This document shows, piece by piece, positions 37,514-48,217 of a DNA stretch of 64,000 nucleotides. The stretch comes from Linnemannia elongata. Taxonomy: Eukaryota; Mortierellomycota; Mortierellomycetes; Mortierellales; Mortierellaceae. How positions within the stretch are numbered: the first letter of the stretch is position 1; the number at the start of each line of letters is the position of its first letter. The stretch covers positions 1,488,001 to 1,552,000 of the forward strand of contig JAXBDG010000008.1 of assembly GCA_036320915.1 (NCBI GenBank). Reading direction: 5' to 3'. The translations under genes were made by a program, and so were the position numbers. Under the pieces are notes generated by a model that searched no databases, was not told where the DNA came from, and was given only the letters and a program-made list of their open reading frames with translations.

Positions 37514-38192
37514 TCAATTCTTATTGTTTGCTCTCCTTGTTGTTTGTTGCTATTTTTTAGAGGTGATGGTTGAGTGCGTGGGTGTGCTGCAAGGCGTTTT
37601 GTGGTTGTTGTTGAGTGAGATGTTGTTTGTTGGTTGGATGGACAGGGGTACGGCGGGATGAAGACAACAACAAAGCAAGAGACAACAAAAACAAAAGACA
37701 AAACGCGTGCCCTTTGAAGGAGTCAGTTTGCCACCACAAATTGGTTCACAAAAGAACCCTTGTGTCGCAGTCACATATCTTTCGTCTTTCACGTTCAACA
37801 GTCAATTTTTATTTTATTAATCTCGTGTCTTCCCACCTTCCTCCTTCACCTCACTTCTCTCCCTTTTCTTTCTTTCCCTCTCTCCCTCTCTCTATTCATT
37901 AAAAACTGCTCTCATTCATTCCCTCCTCTTTTCATTCTCTGTCCCTTCACCCTCTGCAATAGCTTTTACCTCCCCGTCTGCTGCTATTACCACCAACAGC
38001 ACATTCACCCTCCAGACAGCCTCAGGAAACACACCCGCCACTTTCTCACCCTCTCTTCATAAACCAGCCCCTTCTCTCACCTTTTCACTCTCTTCGCCAC
38101 CTTTTCTTTTACACTCGTCCGACCACCTTCTTGCTTGGCACTCGCTCTCACACTCGCTCCTCTCTCTTGCAACGCTCTCGCCAACTACAACC
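37514..38192. other. Divergent promoter: SMC4 / LMBRD1-like gene
   Basis: 679 bp between divergent starts. A (CAACA)-rich stretch lies at 37600-37700. The 300 bp before the LMBRD1-like ATG are pyrimidine-rich. No independent coding sequence is seen. Confidence 0.55.
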
Positions 38193-41100
38193 ATGCTTGA
38201 CGGCGTGCTACATATCGCCACTGCATGGGGTGCCTTTGGCATCATGGTCGCCGTAAGCAACTCGTTTTTAATACATGGGATCTTATATGGAACACACCCA
38301 GGAATAAAGGCTATCATGCTGACATGTCAGACATATCTTTTTTTTTTAACTTTATTCGGCCATTCGGCATCCAAAAAAACGACAACCCTCATTATTTTGT
38401 GTGCGTTCATACAACAAACACGCATATCTATATAGATCCTGCTAGGCTTCTCCATTTTCTTTACACTCTACTACTCGGATTCGAGAGAAAAGGAACCATT
38501 CGCCCTGATCGTCACCATCCTCGCTCTGACTGTCTGCCTCTCGACAGTCGCCCTCTTCCCCGTCGACATCTTCCTCGTCTCGCGGATCATGGACCCCGCC
38601 ACTGGTCTGAGGCGCGCCTGGGCCACAGACGAGGCCATTGCCCATATGCAAAATGCTGTCCGAATCTTCTACTATGGTGAGCAAGCCAATAACAAAGGAG
38701 GAGTCTTGTTCTCTCTTTGCTTTGTGTTTGTTTTGTCGACTTCGTCATCATTGTCCGTTTTCAAGTTTGATTTTTGTTCATATGTAGTTCTCTTTCTGTC
38801 CTGCGTCAGTCAGCCCGACCCGCATGCATATGTCCTTTTCTTATGTGCTCTTATGCAAAACGAAAGAGCGACGCCTCAAAAAGAAATGAAGCTGATCCAT
38901 GGCGATAAAAATGAGAGCGAAAGACAAAAAAATGAGCCACGAGAAAGTTTTTTTTCTCGCTCTCTCTTGACAGCTGGACGTGGTCCTGACCCCCACCATT
39001 TTTTCTTCTTCACCCTAATGTAGGCGCGTACGGACTGATTGCCAGCTTTTGCTTCTTTTGGATCCCGCTCTCCTACTTCTACTATGAGGAGCTGCACGAG
39101 GGACAATCGATACGCCAGAGATTGGCCGCTTCACTCAAGTACACTATATTCTTTATTCTTGTCGCCTGTACTCTGCTGTTCACTGGCTTGTTCATGAAGC
39201 CCAACGACCATGATAACAAGGACTTAGAATGGCTCCGGAAGATGCTGACCGATCTGGGTAAGTCAAACCCCACCTTTTACCAACGTCTGTATTTGATTCC
39301 AGTTTTGCACGATAATAACCGCTATTTGAGACGGAAATTCGCGCGTCTGGTTCGTTGGGGGCTCTGCGGTTGTTCATCCCCACGTCATTTTACTGAAAAA
39401 ATGATGGATTTTTGACACAGCTCTCCTGTTACTATGTATGCTAATCTCGCCTGATAAACTATCCCTCTTCCTCCAACTCTAACCGTCTCCCTTTGTTCGA
39501 TCCCTGCATTATGTAGACGGAACAGGAGCACTGGCCTTTGTCGCCGGTGTGCTGTCCCTTTTAGGAATGGCTGTATTGGTCTTTTATACAGTAAGTGTCT
39601 GCCCCCTTTCGTTGTCCGCTCCCTTCATGCTTATTATCGGCTCTAACATTGTAGCTTATGCATTACACTTATAGGCGCCTGGACTTTCGCTGTTGCCATT
39701 GCACTTGATGGCAGGACTGAAATCGATCCCTGCGACTATGAACGAGACGGATGCTCAACTGGCTGCCAATCGGGAACGACAGAACGCCATCATCAATCGC
39801 TATCCGCAGGGAGGACTTGCGCGCGCGTCAGAGCGGGACCGTCACGCCTTCAGGGAATTGTCAAGAGAAGCGCTTGTCCTGGAAAACCGATCAAGGATGG
39901 TCCAGAGTGTCCGCGACAGCTGGTTCAACCGATGCCGATGTATCATACGCCCGTTTGAGGTACACACCTTTTCTTGATTATAATGTTTGATTGAAGGTAC
40001 CACTGTTTTACTATGTTTCTAAGTGATAAGCTTTCTTTTTGCTGTGTAGATTATTCTTGGACTGGCAGCATTGACGCTCACCGTACTGCTTATTACCTCT
40101 ATCGGAATTACAACGTATGTCGACAGAGGAAGGCTGCGAGAAATGCATTCTGCATGTACTTGGGGAAACCAAGCTAATAACTCTCTGTTTCGTTCTCACC
40201 TTGTAGCATCGACAATTTGACAGAGGACGTGTGCGGCGCTCCTTGTGGATACATCCTGACACACCCAAACATCCCCAACCCTCTCAACCTCCTGTTTTTG
40301 AGCCTTTCGCCTGTAAGTTGACAACGTCTTGAGCAACATGGCTGCATAGACATATAACAATTGCTTACTACCACTTCTGTGATTTCATTTATTGATAGTT
40401 CTTTCCGGTGGATTATATTTTGATGGTGTTGATCATCCTGTACATGTTCTGGTCGACGACCAAAGGGATTATTTCGATTGGTATCCGCTTCCTGTGGGTC
40501 AACTTGTACCGGTTCCGGAAGGCTGCTACTCAACCTCAGGGACTTTTGGCTGCAACCATGCTTCTGATGCTCTCCCTTGCGGGTCTCAGTTATTCCTTGA
40601 CCATGTCTGTCGCACCAGAATACTCCATGTTTGGCAGCCAGCAATATGTAAGTTTCAAGTTGGTGATCAATCGGGCACTCTCTAAAGTGCTTTTAAAACG
40701 TCCCAGTATTACTAAAAGACTTTTTGTCGGTTCATCACTATTAGTGTAACCACACAGTGGTATTGGAGAGAGACTGTAGCGATTATCCGGCACTGATCAT
40801 CCCCTGCCACGTCGGAGCACCAACAGAGCTCTGTACACCGACCGTCACATCCTCTATCATCACAAAGATCATTCTCGGAACACCCGTCCTGGGAATCGCA
40901 TTCTACTACATGGAGTGGCTCTTCCTCCTCGCGTTCTTCGTCGCCCTCGGATTCAACCTTATCCAGGGGTGTAGGAAGGGATTCGGCGTTGAGCCTACCT
41001 ATAGCGATACTGAGGAGGATGTCGATGATATGGAGTCAAGGGGATTATTGAACGCTATTGGCGCCATGAGTGCCGATGGTGGACGGAGGCGGGCTGGGCG

Positions 41101-41245
41101 GAGAGGGTTGTTGATCCCAGGGCCTAGCTATGGATCTCTCCAGTCTGGTAATAATGGATCTGAGGGCGGAGCGACGCCTTCACAACAACAGCAACGGCCT
41201 TCTTCTGCGCATTCGGGAGGACCTGGACTCTCTGGCAGCAGATAA
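38193..41245 (+). CDS. LMBR1 domain-containing protein 1-like (lysosomal cobalamin exporter family)
   Basis: A multi-pass membrane protein of the LMBRD1 family; in animals it is needed to export cobalamin from lysosomes. Nine exons (38193-38252, 38436-38676, 39024-39257, 39517-39590, 39675-39959, 40050-40114, 40207-40312, 40399-40647, 40745-41245) join to 604 residues. Family landmarks are ALFPVDIFLVS, FWIPLSYFYYEE, a central loop with an Arg/Glu-rich helix (ENRSRMVQSVRDSWF), PVDYILMVLIILYMF, LYRFRKAATQPQ, APEYSMFGSQQY and a cysteine-containing CHVGAPTELC segment. About nine hydrophobic spans are visible. The C-terminal 90 residues are acidic, then Gly/Ser/Gln-rich, and presumably cytoplasmic. 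The order and spacing of the motifs match LMBRD1 rather than LMBR1. Whether it moves cobalamin in a fungus is inference. The start is the ATG at 38193 (MLDGVLHIA). Confidence 0.9.
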
Positions 41246-41531
41246 AACAAAACTATTGTGCAGAATTGGCATCCTCGTTTTTTTTCTGTCTTTCATTTCT
41301 GTCCTTCATTTCTGCTCTTCATTTCTGTCTTTCAACTCACACTCACACACACATGCATTGAATTAAACGGCTGTACATATCTCCCACAAACCATATTCTC
41401 TATATCGCAATGGCTTTTGTATTGACATGCGGAGCAAATTATTTTGTACAGGGGGAGGTCTTCGCTATCGAATTACATGTGTTCATTTGTTGTGTTGCAT
41501 TGTATTGTTGTGTCGTGTTATGTTGTAATGT

Positions 41532-43286
41532 TCAGGCATTGGGTAGTTTGGTGGCGAGTAAGAGCTTATTCAGGATTCGATCTTCCATCTCTTGGAACTG
41601 CTGCTCGATTTTGGTCATGATTCTCTCCTCCATCAGCGCCAGCTCTGCCTTTGTCACAAATGCCGCCGTCTCTCCTGCTGCCGCTGCCACCGTTGCTATT
41701 TCCGAGGGCGGTATCAATATGGATGTGACAGTGGGTGGTGGCGGGAGAGAAGAAGAAGAAGACGGAGGAGGCAATGGCGGCAGAGGAGATGCGAGAGGGG
41801 AAGGCGACAGATATTCTCCAGCCGCCACAGAAGAAGCCGCCGTCCTCTGTTGCAGTTGTTGTTGTTGAGCAAGGGATTGCATCTCCATATTCCGCATTAG
41901 ATCTTTGGCACCCTGGGGCATATTGTCGATCTGGACTTGACTGAGCATTTGACGGACCTTATCGAGGTCGATCGAGGTACTAATCCCGGGTGACATCATG
42001 TAAGGGGGAGCGGATGCGAATGCTGAAAAGTTGGGGGATGTCTGGTTTTCAAAGTTCTGTGAGGATGAGGTGAAGTAGCCGGAGGATATGTGTGAGGCTG
42101 GAGTGGTCGAGACGTCGTTATAAGCGGTGGTAGTAGTAGCTGTTGGATCGACGTTGTTGGCTGCTGTTGAGATGGTTGCGCCAGTTGTGTCAGTCTGTGT
42201 CAAGGATGGCGGGTTTCCTGGTTGAGTTGATGTCGATGATAATGATGCCCAGGGTGATGTTGGAGAGGACGAAGTGGCTGTTGCTGGTTGTCGAGGAGAA
42301 TTTTGAGAAGTGGGACCGTGATTAGACAGCGAGAACGATGGCGAGGGTGGTGGCAATGCGCCCTGTACAATCAACCAATGCACCGAGAGTGAGTCCTGAA
42401 ACGCCGTTGGCTTCTTGGGGATGAAGAACTAGATAGGGAGATTTTAATGTAAAAAACGAAGCTTTCGGGGTCAGAGGCAAACTTCAAGCTTTGATACATT
42501 ACGCATCGCATACCGACCCGCGATTGTTAGGTAGCTTATCATTGTGGGAGAGTGAGCAAACTAGCTCTTATGATTTTACCTTGAACACCAAGTTGCGACA
42601 TCTGTGCAGTAAACTCTCCTGATCGATCTGAATTAAAAACAACGGCGGACTCGCCGGCCCACCTCCAGTTCCACCAGGTCCAGAAATAACAGGTGTGAAG
42701 GAAGGATCTGAAGGGAGAAAAGACTCGCCACGGAAGGTACCCGAGTACTCGCCCGAGATGTAGAGCTCCATGGTCCTCGCCGATGAGACGATAGTGATAG
42801 CTGCACAAACAAAGGGACGCGGGTCCGGATCGGTTGAGGAGCGTGCGAGTAGGATGGCGGGGTTAGAAGGGGACAAGTCTGTTAGGATTCGGCTGTGTTC
42901 AGGAGAGGTCAAGATTGGGTTCAAGGACGCGTTTGGGGATGAGGCGGTAGTTGAAGAGGATAAGCGTAGGGGGCGAGGGTTCTCTTGTCCTGCGGTGGTA
43001 GTGGCATTCGACTCATCCGTCTATTTTTACCATGGGTCGGCAAGTAGTGCAGTTGTGGGACGTTAGTTGTGCAGTGTGGATCGATGATTTTTTTTTTTTT
43101 GTGTCTGTGGCAAGGCAATTGTATGGTCAAAGAAGCATAGCATAGCCACCCTTTGTGTTTAGGATGAGTGATGAATGAATGAAAGAATAAAAGAAGAAAG
43201 TCATTCACCTGGTCGAAGTGACATGCGGAGTGGATGGCAGTGGGGTCATCGGCAGGCCTGTTTGCTGTGAAGTGGAGAAGTGCCAT
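41532..43286 (-). CDS. PAAT-like protein (C10orf88/PAAT family)
   Basis: Resembles the animal protein PAAT, described as an ATPase that associates with mitochondrial ABC transporters such as ABCB7, ABCB8 and ABCB10. Three exons (43286-43209, 43020-42580, 42428-41532), all in phase 0, give 471 residues; human PAAT is about 445. Matches seen from memory of the family are CAAITIVSSARTMELYISGEYSGTFRGE (residues shown here only as the blocks SSARTMELY and GEYSGTFRGE), a hydrophobic FFIPKKP block, IDLDKVRQML, and GAKDLMRNM. The C-terminus is a short coiled coil (EERIMTKIEQQFQEMEDRI). The region between is Ser/Thr/Pro-rich, with a Gln run. No classical Walker A motif is evident. The start at 43286 (MALLHFTANRP) is the first ATG joining in frame; a further upstream exon cannot be excluded. 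Confidence 0.72.
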
Positions 43287-43772
43287 CTCGCTCCAATGTT
43301 TGGTCGTGTGTGTTTCCTAGGAAAAGGATACAGAGACAAGGGCGGAGGAAGAAATAAATAATGCTGGACAAAAGGAGGTGCAAGGGAAAATGTGGCTTGG
43401 TTGTAGGTCGAAAGGTTAGGTTAGACAATGGTGTGCCTTGAGAGAGTGATGATCATCCGTGCAATTGTTATCTCTCGCCCAGGAACCACAAAAAATGTTG
43501 GTTTTGAGCTGAGCACACGTTTTTCTTTGTGCGGTGCGCATGGCTGGGTTGCGCTGTGGTCGCTAGACGCATAGTCAGATAGTCAGAGAAACAGAGCAAT
43601 GGGCAGAATAGAGTCCCGTTCAGCTGGAAGGGTGGGCTGGGATGTTGAAAGTAGACTGGATCGGGTCCGTTGAAAAAAAAAAAAAAAAATCAATAATTAG
43701 ATGCTCACAGACACAAAGAGAGTTGGATCGAATTGAAGCCATGGATAATATCGTTGAACTTGAAAGCCCACG

Positions 43773-43969
<197 letters not shown>

Positions 43970-44542
43970 CTTATTCACCATCACACATCCCTTCGCTCTC
44001 AATGCTCCAGGGGGGAAGTGGGAGGGAGGGAGGGGACTGCACTCGCTTGCACTAGCTTTGATTGATATGTGTGAACTGTTTGGTACCTGCAAGGACATAT
44101 ATCCTCAACCAGGAGCAACAGTCAATTAAAATACGATAGGTGCAGCACTATTCAATTGTGAACAAACAAAAGAGAGCCACATCCCACCAGTGGCATGTCA
44201 CCGTTGGTTCATTGTTTTTTCGTTCTCCCCCTTTGTTGTTGTTGTTCTTGTAGTTAGTTCCCTTCCCTTCCCTTCCTTTCCCTTCCCTTCGATCCAATTC
44301 AAAAATAGACGCTGTTATTTTCTGATAACCTTTTTTTTTATTATCTTCTTCGTTTTTTCATCTCCTTTCTCTTCTTTCCTTTCCTTTCCTTTTCTTTTCC
44401 TGTTCTCCATCCTTGCATCCCTCCCCAGTCCTTTTAACTTTCTTCCTCCCTTCTCACCCCTCCCTTGTCTTCCATCCATCCCTTCTCTTTCTCTCTCTCT
44501 CACTCTCTCCCAACTCATCAACTTCACTCACTAACTCATCAC

Positions 44543-47372
44543 ATGGCAAACGCTGCTGGCCCGTCCTCATCCACAAGGCAGTCGGACCCCTTCTCTTACA
44601 AGCCCCAGTCCGGCCCTTCCACAACCGATAATGACCGCATCCCCACCGCCGATGCCCTCTTCGAGGCCCTAGCAAGCCAGAACCACAACCACACCACCAC
44701 CGCCGCCACACTCACCCCCTCTGCCATCCACGACGACGACTCAGCTATCCCCTTCTTTGAACAGCAGCCGCACGACAACAACCTGCCCTCAAGTATAGAT
44801 AACCCGCTCATGGTCCACGTTCAACAGCTGCCAACCCCAAGGACCTCATTCTCCTCCGGGGCCTCGTCCCCGCCAGAAAACTTCTCGCCCAATTCTCACT
44901 CTTCCAACAACCATAACCATGGTCATACCCATAGCCACAGCCAGCATCACCACAACACCTATCAATTCACCAGCCTCACTCCAACTTCGCTCGCTTCTTC
45001 GGCCGTCTCTTCGACCTCTTCAACACCCGCACCCACTTTTCAGAGCACTTTTGCTTCCTCCTCCTCTTCTTCCGCCGGTTCTGTCTCTGGCTCCGGCCCC
45101 ATCGCTTCCTCGACCTTGCCTCTCGGAAAGTCCCCATTGTCTGTGAGCCACCTCTACCAGCCTCAGACCTACCCAGCCTTGCGCTCAACCTCGCCTGCCC
45201 TGAACCCGACAATTGGGCCTTCTCTCTATGAAGCAACTGGTGCTCCATCATTAGCATCGTCTGCTTCTGCTTCTGCCACCACCACCACCTACAATACCCA
45301 ATACACTGGATCCAGCAGCCATACCATTGGCACCTCAAGCACTCTTGGTGGTCGCTGGCCAGCACAGAACCAGCAGCCTTTGTACGATCAGCAACCTGTG
45401 TACCACCCACAACAACAGCACCAGCACCAATACCAGCAGGAGCACCTGTACTTTGAGGACGACGAAAGGGAGCTTCAAAAGAAGCAAAATCGATCGGCAC
45501 TCAATGGAGTCGCAGCCTATCTGCCCCCAGCCTTGAACCAAGGGCTGAGCAAGGTGGTTCAATCGGCTCAGGCAGTCGTTTCCTCAAATGGAGGCAAGCT
45601 CTCGTTACCCTCGAGTCGGCCTTTGGACGGAGTCCCATCGTCAGGATTCTCTGCAGGAACCAGCGTTAGTGTGGACCCGAGCTCGCTCCGCGGCATGGCC
45701 ATGAAGTTTTACAAGGCTTCCAAGTTGCCCGGTCTTTGTCTGCTCTGGTACCTTTCCTCAGCCGTCACCAACAACATTGGAAAGCAGATCATGAACCAGT
45801 TCCGATACCCCATCACCTTGACTTTTGTCCAGTTCGTATTTGTATCCTTCTTCTGTTTCTTGCTCGGCACAGGATTCAGGATGACCACAATCCGCCGACC
45901 CACTATGGGCATTATCCAGATGACCGCCCCGCTGGTCGGGTTCCAGGTTGTTGGACATGTCTTTTCCAGTTTTGCCATCAGTCGAGTCCCATTGAGCGTT
46001 GTCCATACCATCAAGGTGAGCTCTTTGTGCCAATACATAGTCTCTCCAGCGTCACTCATTCTATCTATTTGGCAATTATGCGACAGGAGATATGGATCGA
46101 GTTGGCCTTCCAAGCAGTGATACAGGACATGACAAGACAGGACATAACAGACAGGACAGTAGAAAGGAGACGGAGAAAAGAATCCATGATGACCAACAGA
46201 ACTATGGAAGAGGGAGGGAGAGCAGCGCAAGTGGTTCAGATTCAACCTTCTCCGGAAGGACAAATTTTTTTTCAAGGAGACGACTCTTTATCGAAAGAGG
46301 GGGCTACTTTCAGGGAAGCTGGCACAGGCCAGATAAGACTTAAAGGGGCAGGCACGATGAAAGGATGGACGAGTGAACCCTTTCAACCTTCACCTGCTGG
46401 GAACACCACGCCTTTGTATTGGACCGATAAAAAAACTTTTCGTGGCTCCTTACTTTCTCTTGTGCATTTCTTATTGTACACTTCACATCGATTCACAAGG
46501 AGAGGAAAACACACCAACAATGACACCTCAGCATTCATATTAATCATCAGAATGCTCTCCCTTTGTTATCTTCTGTTTAGGCATTGTCACCACTCTTCAC
46601 TGTTGTCTTTTACCGTGTCATTTTGGGCACAACCTACAGCAAGGACGTCTACATTTCTCTCGTTCCTTTGACAGCCGGTGTCATGTTGGCTTGCAGATTG
46701 TCGCTTGAATTCAACAACCTGGTCGGTCTCGTCTGTGCGCTGGCATCGATGTTGGTCTTTGTGACTCAGAACGTGTTCACCAAAAAGATTCTCTTCAGCA
46801 ATAAGGCCAAGCAACAGCAACTGGGCAATAAGGAAGGAACCAAACAGGATGACGACGACATCGGATCCAGCAACTCCCAGAAGCTCGACAAGATCAACAT
46901 TCTTTTTTACTCGTCGACCATGGCTGCGATCTGCATGATCCCTATTTGGCTGTACGCTGAGGGACTGGGACTCATGTTCCCGGACGAGTCGGGAGTTTAC
47001 CACCACGCGTCGGGCCATTCTTCTGGATTCTGGGGTGTCTCCTGGTTGTTGTTCTTGAACGGCGTCTCGCATTTTTTCCAGAACATCTTTGCCTTCTCGG
47101 TCTTGGCGCTCACCTCTCCAGTGACCTACTCGATTGCATCGTTGATCAAGCGTATTGTGGTCATTGTGGCCAGTATTGTGTACTTCCACCAGACATTGGG
47201 CACGACACAATGGACGGGAGTCTGCCTGACCTTCTGGGGTCTGTGGCTGTACAACTCTGCCAAGAATGCGGCCAAGGTTCATCCATCGGGCGGTATCTTG
47301 AGCAGCACATCCGTCGGCCGCCGTGTCAGCCGGAACTTTGGAAGTTCCCGCAAGGGAGGCTTCATCGCTTAG
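44543..47372 (+). CDS. Triose-phosphate-transporter (TPT/DUF250) family membrane protein
   Basis: A drug/metabolite-superfamily transporter of the TPT branch, which includes plastid sugar-phosphate and Golgi/ER nucleotide-sugar transporters and yeast Sly41. Two exons (44543-46015, 46581-47372) encode 754 residues, with a phase-0 intron of 565 nt (VVHTIK joined to ALSPLFTVV). The first 390 residues are Ser/Pro/His/Gln-rich, presumably cytosolic and disordered. The transport domain begins near LCLLWYLSSAVTNNIGKQIM and shows about ten hydrophobic spans. The characteristic SVVHTIKALSPLFTV and VYFHQTLGTTQWTGVCLTFWG segments are present. A Lys/Asp-rich loop (KQDDDDIGSSNSQK) divides the domain. The C-terminus is basic (RKGGFIA). 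The substrate cannot be told from sequence; an early-secretory location is likely by analogy with Sly41. The start ATG at 44543 (MANAAGP) follows a pyrimidine-rich leader, so the in-frame ATG at 44465 was rejected. Confidence 0.88.
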
Positions 47373-48217
47373 AAGGATATTTTCCTATTTTCCCCCCCTC
47401 TTTCTATCTATCTCCTTTCCCATTTTGCATAGACTCTCCTCTCTTGTACTCTTTTACGAACAACCAAAAAATAATACACCTTCCTAGACAAACACACTTG
47501 TTATATCTCAGCAGTTTTATTTTTCTTTGTGAGTGGTTTTGAAAGTCAGAACTTTGAATCTACAAATCAGAATTACATCCGCCATAACTGGGTGGAGTCT
47601 CAACACAAAAGAAACAACAACGGCCACTCACAAGTCCGGGGAAGGGGGAGCTATTCATCGTTTTATCGTTTTTTGAATCCTTTGCAGAAAAGTCGTACCT
47701 GGGATTGAGTACCGAGAAAAAGAGCCCAGAGAACAACGAGGCTGATGAAGGGAACAAAAGAGTGCCAGCGAAGACGGTGACGAGTCAAGCAAGGTAGACG
47801 ATCGATCGATTCATTAATTCATGAGGGGGAACTGGATGACAGAGTCGGTGTCTACGAACGTGGGCTGTCCTATCGTAATACCTGTTTAGTTGCAGATGGA
47901 TTTTAGTTGGGGAGTGAAGTGAATGATGATTGGATGATTGTTTCGAACGGTTTTTTGTTCCTTTGTTCCTGGGCAACAAATCAATGAGACTACTTTTTTT
48001 TTTTTTGCTTCTCTTCTCGTTTTTATAGGATATTTCCCTTCATTCCTCTCTTTCACTTCCATTTCTTTCTCCTTTTTCTAACCCTCCTCTCCCCTATTTC
48101 CTTAACACTCTAACGACTCTCCCTCGTCGATACTGACGAAAACAATACTCACCTTCCAAGAAGACATAAAGATACTTAATCACATCCGCTCACAAACTAA
48201 AACACAAAGCTTCAGAC
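47373..48217. other. Intergenic: TPT 3' flank and M28 protease promoter
   Basis: 845 bp. It holds AT-rich 3' flank, a T-run near 47994-48006 and a pyrimidine-rich stretch to about 48120. No coding sequence is seen. Confidence 0.5.

Noticed and set aside
45736..46671. 311-codon plus-strand frame over the TPT-family gene and its intron
   Set aside because: It runs in a shifted frame through a conserved exon and a clear GT-AG intron.
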